Counted from the first letter of the stretch, positions 38,905 to 47,848 are shown. The stretch: 64,000 nucleotides of DNA from Symbiodinium natans (GCA_905221605.1 CAJNDS010001280.1:692252-756251), one strand, 5' to 3'. Notes: generated by a model not told the origin, from the letters alone. Translations and numbers: made by a program.

Positions 38905-38988
38905 GAACTGGGTTTTGGAGTACTATACTCAAATATGTGTTTTTGGTTCTGGGTTCCTACTATAGCTACTGTTACCTAAGAAGTGTAT
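38905..38988. mobile_element. dispersed element, family E (copy 1)
   Basis: GAACTGGGTTTTGGAGTAC, TTTTTGGTTCTGGGTTCC, TACTATAGCTACTGTTACC. Aligns with 55961-56046. Confidence 0.7.
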
Positions 38989-39011
38989 TAACCCTAAACC
39001 CTAAACCCTAA

Positions 39012-39128
39012 ACCCTCCAAAGTGGGGTAAAGGCCCGGCTTAGGATGTGGGCTTCAGTCTTCAGGGGGCTGGCCCTACAACCCTTAGAATGCTTCAGCTG
39101 CAGTCGGCCGCTGCGGTTGAGGGTTTAG
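39012..39128 (+). CDS. 38-aa exon-like fragment
   Basis: TLQSGVKARLRMWASVFR, GLALQPLECFSCSRPLRL. An internal ATG (MWASVF) could be a start. Stop in TTTAGGG. Confidence 0.42.
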   Translation, partial: TLQSGVKARLRMWASVFRGLALQPLECFSCSRPLRLRV

Positions 39129-39248
39129 GGTTTAGGGTTTAGGGTTTAGGGTTTAGGGTTTAGGGTTTAGGGTTTAGGGTTTAGGGTTTAGGGCCAGTTT
39201 AGGGTTTAGGGTTTAGGGTTTGGGGGCGAGCAGCTCTGAGAAGAGGGG

Positions 39249-39329
39249 ACCCCCCCCATTCGCCAGGCGTTTCGGGTTCTGCATGCCACAAAAGGTATTC
39301 ATGCGCTGAAGCGCTTAGGTCTGAACTAA
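39249..39329 (+). CDS. 26-aa helical island
   Basis: TPPIRQAFRVLHATKGIH, ALKRLGLN, TAA outside arrays. Confidence 0.38.
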   Translation, partial: TPPIRQAFRVLHATKGIHALKRLGLN

Positions 39330-39486
39330 GCCGGAACCCTAAACCCCAAACCCCAAACCCTAAAACCTAAACCCTAAACCCTAAACCCTAAACCCTAAAC
39401 CCTAAACCCTAAACCCTGAACCCTGAACCCTAAACCCTAAGCCCTAAGCCCTAAGCCCTAAGCCCTGAACTTAGACTTGTTTAGAA

Positions 39487-39540
39487 ACCTCGGGGGTGGC
39501 ATCCTCGGCACCTCCGAGACTGGAAGCCCTGCGCGCCTAA
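39487..39540 (+). CDS. 17-aa island
   Basis: TSGVASSAPPRLEALRA, TAA. Confidence 0.22.
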   Translation, partial: TSGVASSAPPRLEALRA

Positions 39541-39810
39541 ACCTCTAAGGACCCTCAGCCCCGCAAGTTTAGGGTTTAGGGTTTAGGGTTTAGGGTTTAG
39601 GGTTTAGGGTTTCTGTCAACCCCCCAAGCCCCCTGAGACCCCCGAAAACCCGGTAAGCCCCTAAAAGCCTGAACCCTAAACCCTAAACCCTTAGAAAGAG
39701 CCCGAAACCCCCTGAGCCCCAAAACCCTGGGCCACAAAACCCTAAACCCTAAACCCTAAACCCTAAACCGTAAACCCTAAACCCTAAACCCTAAACCCTA
39801 AACCCTAAGC

Positions 39811-39906
39811 CCCGAAACCCAGGTTTACTCGGCTGAGGACATTCCGAGAGACACCTCGTACCGAGCTCAGAGGGGAGGTCTGCCCCGAGGTTTCGTTTTT
39901 TTTTGA
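39811..39906 (+). CDS. 31-aa exon-like fragment
   Basis: PETQVYSAEDIPRDTSYR, AQRGGLPRGFVFF. SAEDIPRDTSYRAQRGG is well balanced. The start is read through the array end. Confidence 0.4.
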   Translation, partial: PETQVYSAEDIPRDTSYRAQRGGLPRGFVFF

Positions 39907-40235
39907 TAGGGTTTAGGGTTTAGGGTTTAGGGTTTAGGGTTTAGGGTTTAGGGTTTAGGGTTTAGGGTTTAGGGTTTAGGGTTTAGGGTTTGTAGTGTTT
40001 GTGGGGTTTGTGGGGTTTGTAGGTTTTGTAGGGTTCGTAGGGTTCGTAGGGTTCGTAGGGTTCGTAGGGTTTGTAGGGTTTGTAGGTTTCGTAGGGTTTG
40101 TAGGGTTTGTAGGGTTTGGGGCTAGGGTTTCGGGTTTAGGGTTTAGGGTTTAGGGTTTAGGGTTCAGGGTTCAGGGTTCAGGGTTCAGGGTTCAGGGTTC
40201 AGGGTTCAGGGTTCAGGGTTCAGGGTTCAGGGCTA
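39907..40235 (+). repeat. compound array with three homogenised variants
   Basis: TTTAGGG to 39990, then TTTGTAGGG/TTCGTAGGG nonamers to 40120, then TTCAGGG heptamers (40155-40230, about 11). Each block is internally uniform. Confidence 0.9.
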
Positions 40236-40355
40236 GGGTTCGAGCCTGGCGAGGCGTCTGAGCCCTGGATGAATCAACAAAGCCTTCAAACTCGCAAGCA
40301 CTGCTCCCCTAACAAGACCTACGGGCCAAAACCCCTTCATCGGTTGCTTCTCTAG
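40236..40355 (+). CDS. 39-aa exon-like fragment
   Basis: GFEPGEASEPWMNQQSLQ, TRKHCSPNKTYGPKPLHR, LLL, TAG. Balanced and array-free. Confidence 0.42.
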   Translation, partial: GFEPGEASEPWMNQQSLQTRKHCSPNKTYGPKPLHRLLL

Positions 40356-40476
40356 GTTTAGGGTTTAGGGTTTTGGGTTTAGGGTTTGAGGTTTAGGGTT
40401 TAGGGTTTAGGGTTTAGGCGGGTTTAGGGTTTACCAGGTTTGGGGCCAACCTCAAGCCCCAGACCCTAAACCCTAA

Positions 40477-40575
40477 AAATCTTTCCTTTTCATTCTCGGC
40501 GGGCTGCTGAATCAGGTAGCTTTCAAAGTTCGCCACGCACGCCGACCCGAAAATAACCCCAAACCCTTCCTTTAA
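40477..40575 (+). CDS. 32-aa exon-like fragment
   Basis: KSFLFILGGLLNQVAFKV, RHARRPENNPKPFL. Starts right after an in-frame array TAA. Hydrophobic then basic. Confidence 0.4.
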   Translation, partial: KSFLFILGGLLNQVAFKVRHARRPENNPKPFL

Positions 40576-40663
40576 ACCCTAAAGCCCTTAACCTAATGAC
40601 CCTAAACCTTAAGCCCTGAGCCCTAAACCCTAAACCCTAAACCTAAAGATCCTAAACCCCCAA

Positions 40664-40747
40664 AGCCCTCGGCCCAGGTATGTGTTCATCAAGATACACG
40701 ACCAGGTTCAAGGTGAAAAGGCGCCAACCCTAAACCCTAAGCCCTAA
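40664..40747 (+). CDS. exon-like fragment
   Basis: SPRPRYVFIKIHDQVQGE, KAPT, then array-coded residues. RYVFIKIHDQVQGEK resembles a beta-strand/turn segment. An internal GTATGT could be a donor. Confidence 0.38.
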   Translation, partial: SPRPRYVFIKIHDQVQGEKAPTLNPKP

Positions 40748-40856
40748 AGCCTAAACCCCCCTAAGTCTGGGATTCGGTGCTTAGAGTTTAGGGTTGAGGG
40801 TTAGGGAATTTAGGGGTTGACGGGTGCAGGGGTTCAGGGTTTGGGGTTGGTAGAGT

Positions 40857-40925
40857 GAGCCCTGTGCACACATCCTTCTGCGCACAGCTGCCATGAAACA
40901 CGAACCCCGAAACCCTAAACCCTAA
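40857..40925 (+). CDS. 22-aa island
   Basis: EPCAHILLRTAAMKHEP, then array-coded residues. Confidence 0.3.
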   Translation, partial: EPCAHILLRTAAMKHEPRNPKP

Positions 40926-41107
40926 ACTCTATTCTGCAGCCCTGTAGCCCTATAAACCTTTTGGATCTTAGAAAGGCTTGCCTTATGGCCCTGACCCCAT
41001 AACCCCTCAACCCCAAAGCCTAACAACCCAGTAGGGTTTAGTATAAGGTTGAGGCTTTAGGGCTTAACCCCTAAAACCCTCTGCAGCCTTATTAGCTAAA
41101 CCCGAAG

Positions 41108-41135
41108 CCGCCCCCCCCCCCCCCCCCCCCCCCCC
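41108..41135. repeat. C homopolymer
   Basis: About 28 C, then GGCCCCC. Confidence 0.9.
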
Positions 41136-41328
41136 GGCCCCCCGCCCGCACCTTTTATTGTAAGGTTTGGTGATCAGGGCTTCGGCTCAATCTGGGTATT
41201 TAGGGCCTTAAGGTGTAGGGTTTTAGCGTTTTAGGGTTTTAGGGTTTAGGGTTTACGGTTTAGACTTTACGGTTTAGGCTTTAGGGCTTAGGGTGTCGGG
41301 TTTAGGGTCGGTTTAGGGTTTAGGGACC

Positions 41329-41415
41329 ATGATTCAGGGTGTGGCGGGGGGTTTGCAGGGCTTCGTCGCGGGTCTACAACACAAGGGCCCCTCCAACGCA
41401 AAGGCTAAACCCTAA
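41329..41415 (+). CDS. 28-aa ORF
   Basis: ATG in good context (GGGACCATGA) at the end of a TTTAGGG array. MIQGVAGGLQGFVAGLQH, KGPSNAKAKP, TAA from the next array. Confidence 0.38.
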   Translation: MIQGVAGGLQGFVAGLQHKGPSNAKAKP

Positions 41416-41481
41416 ACCCTAAACCCTAAACTAAACCCAACCCCAAACCCTAAACCCCAAGCCCTAAACCCTAAACCCTAA

Positions 41482-41604
41482 AAATTAAAGGTTGGGGTTT
41501 TGCCCACTTTGAACACCGAAGCCCGCCAGACCTACAAGAGCAACGTCTCCGGCGAGACCACGAAGCCCGTGTGGGCCACTCGCCCAGGGTTTGGGGGGCG
41601 TTAA
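41482..41604 (+). CDS. 40-aa exon-like fragment
   Basis: KVGVLPTLNTEARQTYKS, NVSGETTKPVWATRPGFG, GR, TAA. The plus frame is far more protein-like than the 63-codon minus ORF over the same DNA, whose N-terminus is array-coded. Confidence 0.45.
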   Translation, partial: KLKVGVLPTLNTEARQTYKSNVSGETTKPVWATRPGFGGR

Positions 41605-41800
41605 GAACCCTGAGCCACGAACCCTAAACCCCAAACCCCAAACCCCAAACCCCAAACCCCAAACCCCAAACCCCAAACCCCAAACCCCAAACCCTAAACC
41701 CTAAACCCTAAACCCTAAACCCTAAACCCTAAACCCTAAACCCTAAACCCTAAACCCTAGCCCTAAACCCTAAACCCCAAACCCTAAACCGCAAACCCCT
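41605..41800 (-). repeat. CCCCAAA then CCCTAAA array
   Basis: About 10 CCCCAAA units switch abruptly to CCCTAAA units near 41692: block-wise homogenisation. Confidence 0.93.
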
Positions 41801-41802
41801 AA

Positions 41803-41946
41803 ACCCTACAAGCCTGGGTAAGGTGTTGCAGCGTGTGCGGGGATTGGGTGCAACCCAAGTCCCGATCTTGGGTTTCCCTTCTGCCCCTCTATACTACCCG
41901 CCCTAGGTTCCCCCCTCTAATGGCCTTCAGTAGGCTTAATTTTTAG
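41803..41946 (+). CDS. 47-aa Cys-containing exon-like fragment
   Basis: QAWVRCCSVCGDWVQPKS, RSWVSLLPLYTTRPRFPP, LMAFSRLNF, stop in TTTAGGG. RCCSVCGDW is a C-x2-C knuckle style. Second Cys/His pair not seen, so no family named. Confidence 0.42.
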   Translation, partial: TLQAWVRCCSVCGDWVQPKSRSWVSLLPLYTTRPRFPPLMAFSRLNF

Positions 41947-42090
41947 GGTTTAGGGTGTAGGGTTTAGGTTTAGGGTTTAGGGTTTAGGGTTTAGGGTTTA
42001 GGGTTTAGGGTTTAGGGTTTAGGGTTTCGGGTTTAGGGTTTAGGGTTTAGGGTTTAGGGTTTCGGCTTGCTTAGCTGCTTACCTCCCCAG

Positions 42091-42172
42091 GACCCTAAAT
42101 CCTGAAGCCCACAGCGGGGATACACGGGAACGCAGAAAGATGCACCACCAGGCCAGAATCAAAAATGCATGA
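42091..42172 (+). CDS. exon with acceptor, 26 aa
   Basis: Follows TTAGCTGCTTACCTCCCCAG. Frame RTLNPEAHSGDTRERRKM, HHQARIKNA, TGA. The telomere-like ACCCTAAATCCTGAAGCCC is itself part of the open frame, as if coding sequence and array had merged. Confidence 0.45.
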
Positions 42173-42280
42173 AGAACAACCCGAAACCCCAAAAGGATAT
42201 GAAGAACAACTCCCAAACCCCTAGCCCTGAATCCCCTAAATTAAACACTAAACCCTAAACCCTAAACCCTAAACCCTGCA

Positions 42281-42382
42281 ACTCCAAATCCCTGCGCCGA
42301 GGAATTTTTCATGGAGGAGCCCATCCTGGTAGACAGCACTCAGGGTCCTCCCAGGCTCATCGGTTTAGGGTTTAGGGTTTAG
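42281..42382 (+). CDS. exon-like fragment, acidic
   Basis: TPNPCAEEFFMEEPILVD, STQGPPRLIGLGF. EEFFMEEPILVDSTQGP looks real. Runs into an array. Confidence 0.42.
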   Translation, partial: TPNPCAEEFFMEEPILVDSTQGPPRLIGLGFRV

Positions 42383-42610
42383 GGTCTTTCGATAGACCTG
42401 GAATCCCAAACCCCTGAGCCACCCGGAACCATAAAACCCGAAACCAGAAGCTCCAAGACCCGAAACTCCGAACCCGAAGCCCCTAAGCCCTAAACCCAGA
42501 ACCCTAAACCCTAGGGTTTTTGGGAGGCAATAATGTGGGACCGAAACCGTAAAGACTAAACCCTAAACGGTAAACCCTAAACAAGAAACAACAACCTCTA
42601 AACCCGAAAC

Positions 42611-42697
42611 CCCGATTCGAAGACCAACCGGCAGTCTGTTGCAAGAGCGCGGCTTGTCACTTCTAGAATGAATCGGACCCTAAACCCTAGACGCTAG
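42611..42697 (+). CDS. 28-aa basic island
   Basis: PDSKTNRQSVARARLVTS, RMNRTLNPRR, TAG from an array variant. Confidence 0.35.
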   Translation, partial: PDSKTNRQSVARARLVTSRMNRTLNPRR

Positions 42698-42730
42698 ACC
42701 CTAGACCCTAGACCCTAAACCCTAAACCCT

Positions 42731-42847
42731 AAACCCACCCCTCTGGTGGATTCCACTCTCCACCCGGCAAGGGTGGAAATCCAGATCTACGGACAGCGCG
42801 TGCTGATCGATGCTTTAGACAGGCGGGACACAGGGTTTAGGGTTTAG
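42731..42847 (+). CDS. 38-aa exon-like fragment
   Basis: LVDSTLHPARVEIQIYGQ, RVLIDALDRRDTG. Alternating strand/helix pattern VEIQIYGQRVLIDALDR is highly protein-like. Family not recognised. Confidence 0.5.
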   Translation, partial: KPTPLVDSTLHPARVEIQIYGQRVLIDALDRRDTGFRV

Positions 42848-42873
42848 GGTTTAGGGTTTAGGGTTTAGGGTTT

Positions 42874-42987
42874 GAGTGTTTTGGTCAAGTTTTCAACCGA
42901 CAATATCGACCATCACAGGAGGCTGAAGCCCTAAACCCCAGGAACCCAAACCCAAAGCCCCAAGAACCCTACACCCCTAAACCCTAG
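42874..42987 (+). CDS. exon-like fragment
   Basis: ECFGQVFNRQYRPSQEAE, then CCCTAAA-coded residues to TAG. Begins at the end of a TTTAGGG array. Confidence 0.35.
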   Translation, partial: ECFGQVFNRQYRPSQEAEALNPRNPNPKPQEPYTPKP

Positions 42988-43158
42988 ACCCTAAACCCCA
43001 AACCCCAAAACCCCCAGAAGCCTAAACTAAGTCCGAACATCCCCCTAAACCCCCCAAAAAAAACTGTAGCCTGTAGCCGTAAAGCCTAGAGACCCAGGCC
43101 CAAAAACCCAACCCCAAGAATCTCAGAACCCTAGCCCTAAACCCAAAACCCAAAACCC

Positions 43159-43242
43159 AAGAACCCTTCGAAATACCCTGTGAAGTTTGTCCTTAAGGCG
43201 GCACTGCTCCGATCCTTCCTGGGCTTAGGGTTTAGGGTTTAG
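43159..43242 (+). CDS. coding-like island
   Basis: KNPSKYPVKFVLKAALLR, SFLGL, running into the array. Confidence 0.33.
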   Translation, partial: KNPSKYPVKFVLKAALLRSFLGLGFRV

Positions 43243-43315
43243 GGTTTAGGTTTAGGGTTTAGGGTTTAGGGTTTAGGGTTTAGGGTTTAGGGTTTAGGGT
43301 TTAGGGTTTAGGGCT

Positions 43316-43417
43316 AGGGTTCCTGGCGAGGTACCTGGGAAGCACGGTGCTAAAGCTGCCGCATGGGGCTCCTTGGGCTGCTCCGGGGTTGAGTTCCGAG
43401 TCCGCTGGGCTCCCTAA
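43316..43417 (+). CDS. 33-aa island
   Basis: RVPGEVPGKHGAKAAAWG, SLGCSGVEFRVRWAP, TAA outside arrays. Confidence 0.35.
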   Translation, partial: RVPGEVPGKHGAKAAAWGSLGCSGVEFRVRWAP

Positions 43418-43429
43418 GCCCTCGTAGGG

Positions 43430-43575
43430 TTTAGGGTTTAGGGTTTAGGGTTTAGGGTTTAGGGTTTAGGGTTTAGGGTTAGGGTTTAGGGTTTAGGGTT
43501 TAGGGTTTAGGGTTTAGGGTTTAGGGTTTAGGGTTTGAACCCTAAACCCTGCAAACCCTAAACTCCTAAACTCGA
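43430..43575. repeat. TTTAGGG array ending head-to-head with CCCTAAA
   Basis: G-strand units to about 43537, then GGGTTTGAACCCTAAACCC: opposite orientations separated by 2-3 bases, like a telomere fusion footprint. Confidence 0.9.
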
Positions 43576-43854
43576 TGCCCCTGCACTCAAATGTCTCAGC
43601 CAGTCAAGTGGTTTAGTAGGATGACCCCAACTAGGATCCCGGTTGAGGCCACCCAAACCCTTTCAAACCCTAAACCCCTAAACCCTAACCCCTCTAAGCC
43701 CCAAACCCTAGACCCTAAACAACCCAGACCCTGAAACCCTCAAACCTATTTTAAACTCACTGAACCTTCAACCCTGAACCCTTAACCCCCCAAACACTAA
43801 TCTCCTCAACTTTTAAACCCTAACCCCCCAAGCCCCAGAAAGATCACCCCCCCT

Positions 43855-44068
43855 AAGCCCCTAAACCCCTAGACCCCTAAACCCCGAAACCCCTAAACCC
43901 CTAAACCCCTAAACCCCTAGACCCCTAGACCCCTAAACCCCTTAACCCCTAAACCCCTAAACCCCTAAACCCCTAAACCCCGAAACCCCTAAACCCCTAA
44001 ACCCCTAAACCCCGAAAACCCTAAACCCTAAACCCCTAAACCCCTAAACCCCTAAACCCCTAAACCCT
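43855..44068 (-). repeat. CCCCTAAA octamer array
   Basis: About 24 units of CCCCTAAA, an 8-bp variant, with CCCCTAGA and CCCCGAAA forms. Confidence 0.95.
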
Positions 44069-44073
44069 AAACC

Positions 44074-44208
44074 CATCCAGAGCGCACCGAGGTTTCGAAT
44101 GGTCCTGTGAAATCGTCTCTGTCCGTGTCGCTGTGTCTCGGCTCAGGGCCTTCGGCGGTTGCCTTTGGAGGATCTGGGAACTTCGGGGTTGGGGGTTTGG
44201 GGGTTTAG
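44074..44208 (+). CDS. 44-aa exon-like fragment
   Basis: HPERTEVSNGPVKSSLSV, SLCLGSGPSAVAFGGSGN, FGVGGLGV. Ser/Gly-rich, stop in TTTAGGG. Confidence 0.4.
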   Translation, partial: HPERTEVSNGPVKSSLSVSLCLGSGPSAVAFGGSGNFGVGGLGV

Positions 44209-44456
44209 GGGTTTAGTGGGGTCTAGGCTTTGGGTACAAAGTATATATAGAGTAAAGAAACGGTCGCCCGAAAGGGATAGTTCGCGCGGCGGGTACAACT
44301 AAACCCGAAGCTCTAGACCCAAAACCCTAAACTGCACAGCCCGTAAGCCCAACACCCACGGCCAAGAACCCAGGCTGCTGGGTTCAGGATTGAAGATGTA
44401 CTTCGAGGTTCATGTGCAAGGTAGGTTTTAAGCAGGGGTAGGGTTTAGGCTTTAAG

Positions 44457-44591
44457 CTCGCTTTCGTTCGAAATGGTAATCGTCTGGTTCAGGGCACTTC
44501 TTGCGTAACTTGGGTCTGCCCACGAACCTGCGTCATTGCCCTTGACTGGATGTGGTTGAGAACTATTGAGGTTGGCATGGGTGGGGCATAA
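44457..44591 (+). CDS. 44-aa exon-like fragment
   Basis: LAFVRNGNRLVQGTSCVT, WVCPRTCVIALDWMWLRT, IEVGMGGA, TAA before the array. Cys pairs and Trp suggest a structured domain. No family recognised. Confidence 0.45.
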   Translation, partial: LAFVRNGNRLVQGTSCVTWVCPRTCVIALDWMWLRTIEVGMGGA

Positions 44592-44699
44592 GACCCTAAA
44601 CCCTAAAACCTAAACCTAAACGCTAAACCCTAAATCCTAAACCCTAAACCCTAATTACATACCCTAAACCCTATTAACCGTAAACCCTTATGGTTGACA

Positions 44700-45590
44700 T
44701 TTAGTGCTCACTCACCAAGTCCAAAGAGGATACCTCTTGCTATCGCTGCACTCATTTTTGAACTTAAAATTGAAGCCTCATTGTGGTTTGGCCGATGGAT
44801 CTGGGATCTTGATGCGGAGGCATGCGCAGCACTTGCACAGAGTTATGAGCGGTGTTTGGGGTTTAGGGCTTAGGGTTTAGGGTTTAGGGGGTGGTCAAGA
44901 CAATTGGTAGGCGCAGGAACCCTGGAGAAACGCAGCTGTGTGCTACAGTGAGATCGGGTGGAATCTTGGAGCCCTTGCCAGGGTAACAGTAGATGTTGCT
45001 GCGGTGCAGGCTTCACTGTGGATACAGGGGGAAACCACTCTTGCAGGTAGGATGTTCCTTTCAGGGCACAGGTCGGCAGCATCAAACTGGTGCTGGCCAC
45101 TGTGGGTGCTTGCTGGGAAGCCTCAGGAATATCACGAGCGCTAGGTTCGAGAAGTTCTGGTGCACGCCGAACAGCAAAGACTCGAAGCCGCCGTTTAAAC
45201 GCACAAGTTACGATTGCGCACGGCGAACTGGCGTCTCCACCATGCACCCTGATGAAAGATGCTCTGGCAATGCGCGCTCCGTGGAAGACACTTATTGTAG
45301 GACATAGAGCACTCATCATGCTCAGGTGTGGATACGTGACGTTAGGTCATGTGCATGGGCGCCAGTCGCAGGCGAAGGTTCAAGCTTGCGTTTTCTGCCA
45401 GCGACGGTATTCGAATGTAGTAATTCATGCTGTTTGTTCCATCAGTTGCTTCTGCGGCAAGAGTTTCTAGCCTTGAGGGCAGATTTCTCCAGCCTTCGCG
45501 AGCTGTCAACATCGATCTGCCACGATGCTCACTCCAAAGTGGTGCAGCTAGCTGAGGACATCTGTGCGCGAGCGGACAGCTTCTGAAAGT
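44700..45590 (+). pseudogene. LINE-like reverse transcriptase fragment, interrupted and frameshifted
   Basis: Collinear with the ORF at 59326. Segment 1 (44700-44857): PLAIAALIFELKIEASLW, FGRWIW, against PLCFALMLFEAKVQGLLR, FGRWLL. Segment 2 (44938-45148): SEIGWNLGALARVTVDVA, ASLW, against LELGWQLMGRHRAVLDVA, AKLW. Segment 3 (to 45460): PWKTLIVGHRALIMLRCG, CVFCQRRYSNVVIH, against PWSALVGHRALCQLRAG, CVFCGKKTYAPYIH. Segments lie in different frames and a TTTAGGG array (44858-44892) sits between 1 and 2. A tail in a further frame ends at 45585. Dead copy. Confidence 0.8.
44858..44892 (+). repeat. TTTAGGG array inside the retroelement copy
   Basis: About five units separating two blocks that are contiguous in the intact relative at 59326. 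Confidence 0.85.
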
Positions 45591-45790
45591 GGCAGATGTG
45601 AAAATGCTCGCAGGTGACGTGAAGGAAGCCTCGCCCTAGTACTGCGGCGCAGGGAAAGGCTGGCCTCACGTATAGGGCGCCTGCTAGACGGCATCACCGC
45701 TTGTGCCCACAAGCTGTCCTTCTGGACTGATAACCAACCAACCAATCTAGACCTCGACCGACGTCAACCCGAACCTCCCGGGGCACCCCC
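45590..45790. other. probable 3' flank of the retroelement copy
   Basis: Array-free, no open plus frame of note. Follows the last coding block directly. Confidence 0.35.
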
Positions 45791-46143
45791 GAAGGCGCTC
45801 TGTAAAACCTCCTGGGCCCAGGTGGGGTTTAATTAGGGTTTAGGGTTTAGGCTTTAGGGTTTAGGGTTGTAGGGGTGTGGGGACTGATCTATATATATAT
45901 ATAGTTCATATTGGCCGTTCTAGGAAGTGTTATTCTTAAATCTTAATCTTAATTGCAGAAGAAAGCCTAAGAGCGGCTGTGAGTACTCATACAGTGTAAT
46001 CTTTGGTTGAGGGATCTTCCCACCCACCAAACTCCCCCAGGTAGGGTTTAGGAGTGTTTAGGGTCGAGGATCACCACACTCAACTTATGTAGGCCTCAAC
46101 CCGAAACCCTAGTCAAGAGAAAACCACTCCCCCTAAACCCTAA

Positions 46144-46230
46144 ACCCTGACAAGGAATTCCCTCAGCGCGCTGAATGACAAGATCGCCTCGCAATTCGGG
46201 TGCCTCGCATGTCAATGTCTTAGAGCTTAG
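46144..46230 (+). CDS. 28-aa exon-like fragment
   Basis: TLTRNSLSALNDKIASQF, GCLACQCLRA, TAG. C-x2-C-x-C near the end. Confidence 0.38.
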   Translation, partial: TLTRNSLSALNDKIASQFGCLACQCLRA

Positions 46231-46368
46231 AGGTATGACCCCAAACTAACCTGGGTAGCCCAGTGGTGCCCTTTACTCTGTTTTGGGTTCTGGGTTCCCT
46301 TGTAAAGTGACCAGCCAACAAAAGGGTGCCCTTATTAGATTATGGTTACTGGTAGTTTAGAGGTATGA
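46227..46368. mobile_element. foldback element, family D (copy 5) with 12-bp target duplication
   Basis: TTAGAGGTATGA at 46227-46238 and 46357-46368 flank the element. Inside: AGCCCAGTGGTGCCC, GGGTTCTGGGTTCCCTTGT, AAAAGGGTGCCCTTATTAG, GGTTACTGG. The left duplication overlaps the stop of the island at 46144, so the element landed at the end of that frame. Confidence 0.85.
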
Positions 46369-46612
46369 GCCCCCCTAAGCCCTACCACTAGAACCCAAAA
46401 GCTGCTGCTCGGTCGGTCCTATTTTAATATTCTATGACCTCGTACAGGATTCTTAGGCAACCTACAAAGAAGTAGGTTTTGCGTTCTTAAGGTAACCCTA
46501 AACCCTGTAGGCCGTAAACCTCCCTGAGGGCTAAACCTTACAAGTCCTATGAACCGCAAAAATCAAAACCCTAAACATCCCTAAGCCCCATCATAAGCCC
46601 TATATGCCCTCA

Positions 46613-46681
46613 ATGCAAGTGGACATCCCTTTGGCGGTGGAGCTTAGCCCAGAATGCCCATTGCTACCCTGTACCACCTAA
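46613..46681 (+). CDS. 22-aa ORF
   Basis: MQVDIPLAVELSPECPLL, PCTT, TAA. Starts after a CCCTCA unit and is array-free. Confidence 0.33.
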   Translation: MQVDIPLAVELSPECPLLPCTT

Positions 46682-46786
46682 ACCCTGAATCCCTGGGGAC
46701 AGGATCCCTTCGGAGCCCCCCGAAGCTCTGAACCCTCATCTTCTAAAAGCCCCGACCTTCCCAGGAAACTCAATAACATCCCCTAA

Positions 46787-46885
46787 GGGTCCATGTACCT
46801 CATTATTATATACTTGGGCCCTTTAAAGTCCTTATACAGGAAGTACTTTAAGGCCCAAGTATTCCCTATTTCGGTACATGGACCC
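46787..46885. mobile_element. foldback element, family C (copy 1, complete)
   Basis: GGGTCCATGTACC at the left, GGTACATGGACCC at the right. TACTTGGGCCCTTTAAAGT pairs with ACTTTAAGGCCCAAGTA. 99 bp, flanked on the right by a 17-unit CCCTAAA array. Confidence 0.9.
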
Positions 46886-47005
46886 AAACCCTAAACCCTA
46901 AACCCTAAACCCTAAACCCTAAACCCTAAACCCTAAACCCTAAACCCTAAACCCTAAACCCTAAACCCTAAACCCTAAACCTAAACCCTAAACCCTTTCC
47001 CTATT
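46886..47005 (-). repeat. CCCTAAA array, about 17 units
   Basis: Abuts the right arm of the foldback element without spacer. Confidence 0.95.
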
Positions 47006-47399
47006 TCCCTAGGGATCCCTCATCCCAAAAGCTTCCCCCCCGGCGGAGCTTTCGGGCTTGAAGGTTGTTGGGTGCTTTCGGTGTTTCAGGCGTTTTGGGG
47101 GGGTTTATGGCTTAGGGCTTTTTCGTTGTTTTTGGTTCTTTGTGGGTTTTAAGGTTTTATGGGGGTTTATGGCTTAGGGCTTTTTTGTTTTTGTTTTTTT
47201 TATTTTGTTTCTGGGTTTTGAGGTTTTATGGTTTTTAGGCTTTGTTGGGTTTTAGAGCTTAGGCTTGTGGCGTCCCTTCAACTTGAAACCCTGGAGCCTC
47301 GAGACGCTGTAGCCTGAACCTGCCAAGCCTTGAGCCCTGAAAGCCCACAGGGTTCGGGCGGTTTGGGGTTTAGGGTTTAGGGTTTATGGTGTAAGGTTT

Positions 47400-47640
47400 A
47401 GGGTTTAGGGTGACCCCCCAATGGTCCTTTCAAAATCGCCTCATAGCACCACCTCCAATTGTCATGGGTTTTTAAGGAAGGGGGGTTCAATGGGGGGGCA
47501 ATTTCCTCGGGAGCCTTCGGAAAACTTAGGGAGCCTGAGGGAGTAGTGGGGAATATTAGGGAACCTCGGGTTACATATCCCCTTGAACCCCCTCCCCCCC
47601 AAAGAACCATACGAAATTGGGCCCTCAAATTGTCAAAGTC
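47400..47640. other. array-free stretch with internal inverted repeat
   Basis: GGAAGGGGGGTTCAATGGGG at 47475 pairs loosely with CCCCTTGAACCCCCTCCCCC at 47580. Possible further foldback element. Weak ORFs on both strands. Confidence 0.4.
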
Positions 47641-47704
47641 AAACCCTGTACCTAACCCCTGAACCCTAAACCCTAAATCCTAAACCCTAAACCCTAAACC
47701 CTGA

Positions 47705-47848
47705 ACTAACGTTGTGCCACAGGGCTGCGCGCAAGCCGCGCTTGCATGTGGTGTGGCAGGCCGACTGCTTTGCTTGGAGGGTTACAAGTTCTTAGGGCCA
47801 CAGGCGTGTTGTTTGTCTGGTGTTCAGGGTTTAGGGTTTGGGGTTTAG
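47705..47848 (+). CDS. 47-codon exon-like fragment
   Basis: TNVVPQGCAQAALACGVA, GRLLCLEGYKFLGPQACC, LSGVQG, then array residues. Opens right after an in-frame TGA made by the left array. Ala/Cys/Leu-rich helix then turn. Confidence 0.42.
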   Translation, partial: TNVVPQGCAQAALACGVAGRLLCLEGYKFLGPQACCLSGVQGLGFGV

